The translations under genes and the position numbers were made by a program. From a virus: a stretch of DNA of 25,267 nt. Under the pieces are notes generated by a model that did no database searches, was not told the DNA's origin, and saw nothing but the letters and a program-made list of their open reading frames with translations. The stretch lies in the IMG/VR virus record IMGVR_UViG_3300032088_000073, positions 1-25,267 of that record; one strand, given 5' to 3'. Of the stretch, positions 21,601 to 25,267 are shown one piece after another (within the stretch, counting starts at the first letter, position 1; the number at the start of each line of letters is the position of its first letter).

Positions 21601-24600
21601 AGAGTCAAAGATAGCGGAGCTTACGTTGCTTCGCTAGATACCAGAAATGGGATCTTAGATGACTATCCTACAATAGCCCCGTTTGGGAATGATTTAGACG
21701 GGACTTCAGTGCCGGTCGGATTAGTTGATAACGACTATTTTATTAACATACCAATTAGCAAAAACACCTTTGTCTTTCCGAAGGGTAGGTATTTTATAAA
21801 AGCGGTTATAACGGTAACAAACGGATCTCTTAGCCCGTACCCTGCAACTGGATCTCCGACTGCTACAGAGAGACGGGTGTCTATACCTAATGCGTCGTCT
21901 TTTGTTCATCCTGATTTTGGACAATCTGTGTTCGTTGGTGGAGCACACACCACAATCTTCACAGACAACGACAGAGACAACGAAACCCTAATTAAAGGCG
22001 GATCTGTTTATCTGATGTCCAAGGAAGGGGCTAACGCAGACGATCAGGACTCTACAGCTATATTTTTCGGAGGCAGAGGGACAACAGGCGGCACTCCAAA
22101 CGCAGCTTATGGACCGCTTCATGGCCTTTACTTCTTTAACGATAGAGATTCCATAGGTTCTGGAAGCGGGATACTGGGCAGCATAGGAAGCCCACAATTC
22201 TCAATGTACGTTCCTTATGACGGGAGCAAGCTAACATTTGGTGGTGATGTTAACTTTACTGACGGGCTATACATTAATGGCGTAGCAGTAAACGCGGGAG
22301 CAGTAACAGGCCCAGCGGGATCTGATACTCAGGTGCAGTTTAATAATAGCGGATCTCTGGGCGCATCGTCTGACTTCACTTTCAATGATTCCACAGATAC
22401 TTTAACGGTTAAAAACCTAACGGTGAGCGGCACCACTGCAAACATCAGCGGAGACATAAACCTAAAAGCAGCAAATAGCGATGTAGGTATCAATTGGGTT
22501 GACTCTGACGATTCGGTGAGAGCGTGGAGTATGTACGCTAATCCAAATCAGCCTTCTACTTTATTCATAGACTATAATCCAGATGGCGCTGGCACCCAAC
22601 CTGGATGGGCTTTCACTAACAACGGCAATTTCCTAGCCTCTGGATCTGTATATGCTGACGGCGCAGCGTCAAATTCTACGCAGTGGAAAACCGGATATGA
22701 CTATTCGCAGATAGGTCACTTGCCTTTGACTGGCGGGACTATCAGCCAGAATCTAACGATCACTGGCAACCTTACAGTCAACGGCACCACAACGACCGTA
22801 AATACTGACAATCTTACGGTCAAAGACCCCAACATAACCCTTAACTATTCCACGGGCGACTCATCCAGCACCGCGAATAATAGTGGAATCACTATCCAAG
22901 ACGCAGTGAATAGTACGACAGATGCCTCGCTCCTATGGAAGACTGCGAGCGATACGTTTGAGTTTAGCCACGGCGCTAATATCCCAAAGACTTACGTTAA
23001 TGCAACAGATGAAGATGCTGTATCTGGAACTTGGGCTAACGCCTCATCTTCCGTTAGCTGGGGTAGCATAAAATTTGGCGCTGGCTACGCTTATACCGAC
23101 ACCGTTGGGGGTTATAAGCAATTTAACATCCCGACAGGCGCGGACACTTGCTATATGTCTCAGCTCAAGTGGAGCAGTGGCGGTTACGTTGATGTTCATG
23201 CGGTACAAGCTGACGGAGATTTGGTATTTCTTGGCAGGATAGGGACAGGCCAGGCCGTAGAAAATAGCAATCACGGCAACTCGCAGGAGCATGACGCGCA
23301 AGCAATTGACAAGATAGGCTCTGGGCTTGATGCGTTTTCTGCGATCCGAATTACTAACAAGCGCGGGCGTTTCCATTTTACTGGATTGGCCTTCTCAACG
23401 CAGCAATTAGACAACTTTAATGGAGGCATGATCGCGGCTGAAATGCTGCATTCCGGTGTGCTCTCCAATGTGACAAACACCAATTGGGACGCTGCTTACA
23501 GCTATTCACAGGTTGGCCATTTGCCTCTGGCTGGCGGAACGCTCACAGGCGCAGTCACGAGTACTGGTAACGGGAGCTTTGCCCTATTACAAGGAACCGG
23601 AATTGGTGTAGACAACACCTCGCAAACCAGTAAGCAAGGTATTTCTCTTTACTCTGGATCAGGCGGTTCAACGAACCCAACCTACGGCATGATGTTTAGT
23701 GGGACGGCTGGATCAGGCACTCATGGTTCGGTTACTGGCGACTGGGCTACTTATTTCACAATGAATAGCTCCTCAACTAGAGGATGGATATTTAGGGACC
23801 AGTCAACACCGGCAAATGTAGCTTCTATCTCCGCAGCAGGTAATGCGTCATTTAGCGGCACCGTCACCTCGGCTGGAGCGATAATTGCTAACGGCAATAG
23901 CATAAAAATGGCTGGTACTAATGCTAGGGTAAAATATGCAGTGTGGGACGGCGGTCCTGTCTATGGCATAGGTATGGGGTCTAGTTACGACTTTGGCGCT
24001 CTCAATGACGATTACGCTATGTCGTTTCAAATGAATAGCGATAACGATAGAGGCTTTTGGTGGGGTGATGAGGATCATACAAATGCTCAAGGCGCAATGG
24101 CCCTTACAACTGATGGCTACCTTACTGTAGCGAGCGGAATGCGTCTTGGTTTTGGACAAAGCGATACAACTCACCCTATTGGCGGATTGCAAGTCTTAGG
24201 TAAAATTTTTGGGCATAGCGGTCAAGTTTGGAGCGCCACAACTCAGGGCCTAGACACTGGGAGTATTCACTTAGACCCAAATACCACAACCAACGATGCT
24301 GGTTCTGCAATTACATTTGGGGCAAGCGATGCATCAAATGGCACTAATGCACAAGCAGGCATCTATATTCGGTCTGATGGCGCTTACGGCACCAAAATAT
24401 ATCTTAGTACAACTGACAGCTATGCGACGGGATCAAAAACTGCATTATCGCTAGACGCCGCAGGGAATGTTTCTCTGGCGCGAGGCAGTTTGCAGATGGC
24501 AGGGGTTCAGCTCGTAGACCAAAGCAGAAACTTGACGGCTGTACAGGGAAATTTTTCTAGTACGCTTCAAGTAGGAGGCGGGGCCACGCAGAATCCGTAC

Positions 24601-25267
24601 AACGCAACCGCATCAACAAGGCTGCTGTTTGGCGGTGGGAATGATGCTGACAATTATCACATCGGCACCAGCATGGAGAATTTTGGAGGGAATTATACAA
24701 AGCTGGATTTTCGGTGGCACACCGGCATTCGCATGGGCGCGCAGGGCTTATATGGAGGAATTCGTTTTTACAACAACGAAGACCTAACAAGCAAGCTAAT
24801 GTCTATTGGGGAAGGTTCCGGTAATACTGACGTTAAAGTTTACAACAACCTTCATTTAAGCGCGGCGACAACTACGGCATCAGGAATAGCGGGGGCGAGG
24901 GTCATAGATATTTACGGCTCGTCTTCACAGCATGGGTCGGTGATAGTTGAAGGCAATGTCGGTGCTTCGTTTGTAGCGATGAACTCAGGTTTAAGTGCCA
25001 CTAACTTGCCAAGCCTGTATTTTAGCAACGGTTTGCGATTTGCAACGGCAACAAGCAAAACGACAGCCGGTTTTACCGAGAAGTTAAGAATTAACGCTGA
25101 CGGAGTAAGGCCGACTTTCCTAATACGCGCCGCTTCTAATATGGGCCATTTGGTCGGCAGTTATAATAACGTAGGCGCAAACGGAAGCCACACCAACCCT
25201 ATTTATACAATTGGTTCAAGCTATAACCCAACCCTAACTGATTTAATAAGTATGTACGGCATTGGCT
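18679..25267 (+). CDS. Giant central tail hub (J-like) fused to receptor-binding fibre, 3' end outside window
   Basis: A single reading frame of at least 2,196 codons, checked stop-free to the window edge. It begins with an Ala-rich hydrophobic start (residues 1-46) and a lambda J-like hub (to about 530) with sequence such as RKLVYGETMISGVVSFAQVD and LADYLMDSTFGLGLPASKID. An FN3-like domain follows (about 546-640), then a linker with helical SIDTAQIIDDAVGSDQIATT and repeated GNISATTGSVGGF-like beta repeats. The rest is fibre, with two SQ-GHLPL-GGT modules at 1343-1354 and 1610-1621 and the marine-phage-type TTTVNTDNLTVKDPNITLNY stretch (about 1372-1391). GGAG lies 9 nt before the ATG. No intramolecular chaperone domain is yet visible; it could lie beyond the window. 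Confidence 0.93.
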   Translation, partial: MPPVIAAIQAIGALIPGIAAATTAATVAGTLIIASAAMAIRSLIPKVDMGVVDTDRSRQTTVRSTIEPRKLVYGETMISGVVSFAQVDGANNKNLHQVIAIAGHKLTSIDKIFFDDYSIDLSTQVDGNGDVTSGKFAKKTNESGTLETMVHIETRDGSLSQTAYSNLVTAFAGTGANSGKGYETTHKGNSVASIYTRWTIHEGSAETWDEVGGIQNIKAVVKGKAVYDPRLDVAAGNDAGDNPTTAAYIKYSDGATTATHQRDLQGQNPALMLADYLMDSTFGLGLPASKIDWPAVVTAADACDFLVPIPVSQTQKRFFGSGVIFGSDNHRKSISKILSGMNGDLIYSQGKYIIKAGVHQAATADLAFTEDDIAGEFTVKTSIPRADRFNTIKGMFIDPESNYKMTEFSPRTVSGAVARDNGEVLEEEIKLTFTSDRYVAQRLAIKKVNQSFLQTTLSLPVNLKGMKVAVGDRITLALNDFATIDADWNPSKEFKVVGWSFSESGNGAIDLSLIEDDSARYADPAEGEYNQISNTGVITTSLADVPLPTGFTATAGYNSVNLAWTNPTNTGAWEQIWIYASDTATPPATPIEKFRGTSFTHQIAGGTAKYYWIQAVKYPLGATPAAGATNTAKSALVPFGSPTAVTALKIANAVMASDSIDTAQIIDDAVGSDQIATTLQSDNYSLQNQTGWEITKSGDATFNNAVVRGNISATTGSVGGFTISSTDLIAGDGATRVSLSTDDGISLGNNTFANAPFRVTRAGALTATDATITGAITATSGTFTGTVNASAGEFTGSVSIGSTGAIYGGTMNEFLKANTSGFFLGYDTDAYKLSVGNSSGEVLTWDGSKLNVDANTVSFSTGGEQDYSSESRYTTSQKSATVVLANNSSYFLFDNRRQDLAFPDFIVSYYLGPLTSGTQSSQANARNGIMDSIKVELFYADASTGSPGAWTSFRSITAGSWYTDTGQGAMFSNFRVKDSGAYVASLDTRNGILDDYPTIAPFGNDLDGTSVPVGLVDNDYFINIPISKNTFVFPKGRYFIKAVITVTNGSLSPYPATGSPTATERRVSIPNASSFVHPDFGQSVFVGGAHTTIFTDNDRDNETLIKGGSVYLMSKEGANADDQDSTAIFFGGRGTTGGTPNAAYGPLHGLYFFNDRDSIGSGSGILGSIGSPQFSMYVPYDGSKLTFGGDVNFTDGLYINGVAVNAGAVTGPAGSDTQVQFNNSGSLGASSDFTFNDSTDTLTVKNLTVSGTTANISGDINLKAANSDVGINWVDSDDSVRAWSMYANPNQPSTLFIDYNPDGAGTQPGWAFTNNGNFLASGSVYADGAASNSTQWKTGYDYSQIGHLPLTGGTISQNLTITGNLTVNGTTTTVNTDNLTVKDPNITLNYSTGDSSSTANNSGITIQDAVNSTTDASLLWKTASDTFEFSHGANIPKTYVNATDEDAVSGTWANASSSVSWGSIKFGAGYAYTDTVGGYKQFNIPTGADTCYMSQLKWSSGGYVDVHAVQADGDLVFLGRIGTGQAVENSNHGNSQEHDAQAIDKIGSGLDAFSAIRITNKRGRFHFTGLAFSTQQLDNFNGGMIAAEMLHSGVLSNVTNTNWDAAYSYSQVGHLPLAGGTLTGAVTSTGNGSFALLQGTGIGVDNTSQTSKQGISLYSGSGGSTNPTYGMMFSGTAGSGTHGSVTGDWATYFTMNSSSTRGWIFRDQSTPANVASISAAGNASFSGTVTSAGAIIANGNSIKMAGTNARVKYAVWDGGPVYGIGMGSSYDFGALNDDYAMSFQMNSDNDRGFWWGDEDHTNAQGAMALTTDGYLTVASGMRLGFGQSDTTHPIGGLQVLGKIFGHSGQVWSATTQGLDTGSIHLDPNTTTNDAGSAITFGASDASNGTNAQAGIYIRSDGAYGTKIYLSTTDSYATGSKTALSLDAAGNVSLARGSLQMAGVQLVDQSRNLTAVQGNFSSTLQVGGGATQNPYNATASTRLLFGGGNDADNYHIGTSMENFGGNYTKLDFRWHTGIRMGAQGLYGGIRFYNNEDLTSKLMSIGEGSGNTDVKVYNNLHLSAATTTASGIAGARVIDIYGSSSQHGSVIVEGNVGASFVAMNSGLSATNLPSLYFSNGLRFATATSKTTAGFTEKLRINADGVRPTFLIRAASNMGHLVGSYNNVGANGSHTNPIYTIGSSYNPTLTDLISMYGIG

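Noticed and set aside
20742-24790. Several antisense frames of 60-120 codons within the hub-fibre gene
   Set aside because: They are mirror frames of repetitive Thr/Ser/Ala-rich coding sequence with no binding sites or coding neighbours.
1-25267. CRISPR array, tRNA genes, insertion sequences or integrase with attachment site
   Set aside because: No regular repeat-spacer pattern, no cloverleaf-like sequence, no transposase or recombinase motifs were found on either strand; the direct repeats seen are short and paired only.

Overview
The window is part of the genome of a double-stranded DNA tailed phage with siphovirus architecture. Evidence is an almost gap-free rightward run of packaging, head, tail-tube, tape-measure and tail-tip genes in the usual order, with ATGA/TAATG stop-start overlaps throughout. 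The portal is of the DUF4055 type, the coat of the P22 type, and the tail-tip genes follow the lambda M-L-K-J order. The host cannot be read from the window; Gram-negative-like Shine-Dalgarno and sigma70-like promoters suggest a proteobacterium, possibly marine judging by the fibre motifs (inference). No integrase, tRNA or CRISPR array was found.

Region 1 (1-1075) is the end of a rightward metabolic or replication block: a metallophosphoesterase cut by the window edge, then a DUF3310 protein. Region 2 (1076-2584) is a leftward block of five small genes: a 58-aa membrane-anchored protein, an 81-aa HTH protein, a 116-aa conserved phage protein, and coupled 54-aa and 34-aa genes. Its non-coding parts hold three pairs of a GGTCTAG-centred repeat, a near-perfect parS-like palindrome (1427-1442) and rightward-facing terminator-like hairpins. 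Region 3 (2585-4637) is a rightward cluster of small unknown genes. Three share a duplicated promoter module (GTAAAAATAAnnCTTGAC), and four share an AACGGAGC leader. The one leader gene without that promoter has instead a complete type I hammerhead self-cleaving ribozyme (2992-3044). The cluster ends in a strong intrinsic terminator.

Region 4 (4638-25267) is the late operon. It has its own promoter, an M15 peptidase endolysin, two small basic or conserved proteins, the terminase subunits, portal, MuF-like head protein, scaffold, coat, four head-tail connector, completion and terminator proteins, and the tail tube. A tail assembly chaperone follows with a -1 frameshift at A_AAT_TTT, then the tape measure, two tip proteins, an NlpC/P60-like protein, and a giant J-like hub fused to a receptor-binding fibre. 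This last ORF is open from 18679 to the end of the window (at least 2,196 codons).

The strongest unusual signal is the hammerhead ribozyme between two early genes. Predicted cleavage would leave the downstream gene a leader about as long as, and similar to, the leaders its neighbours get from their own promoters.
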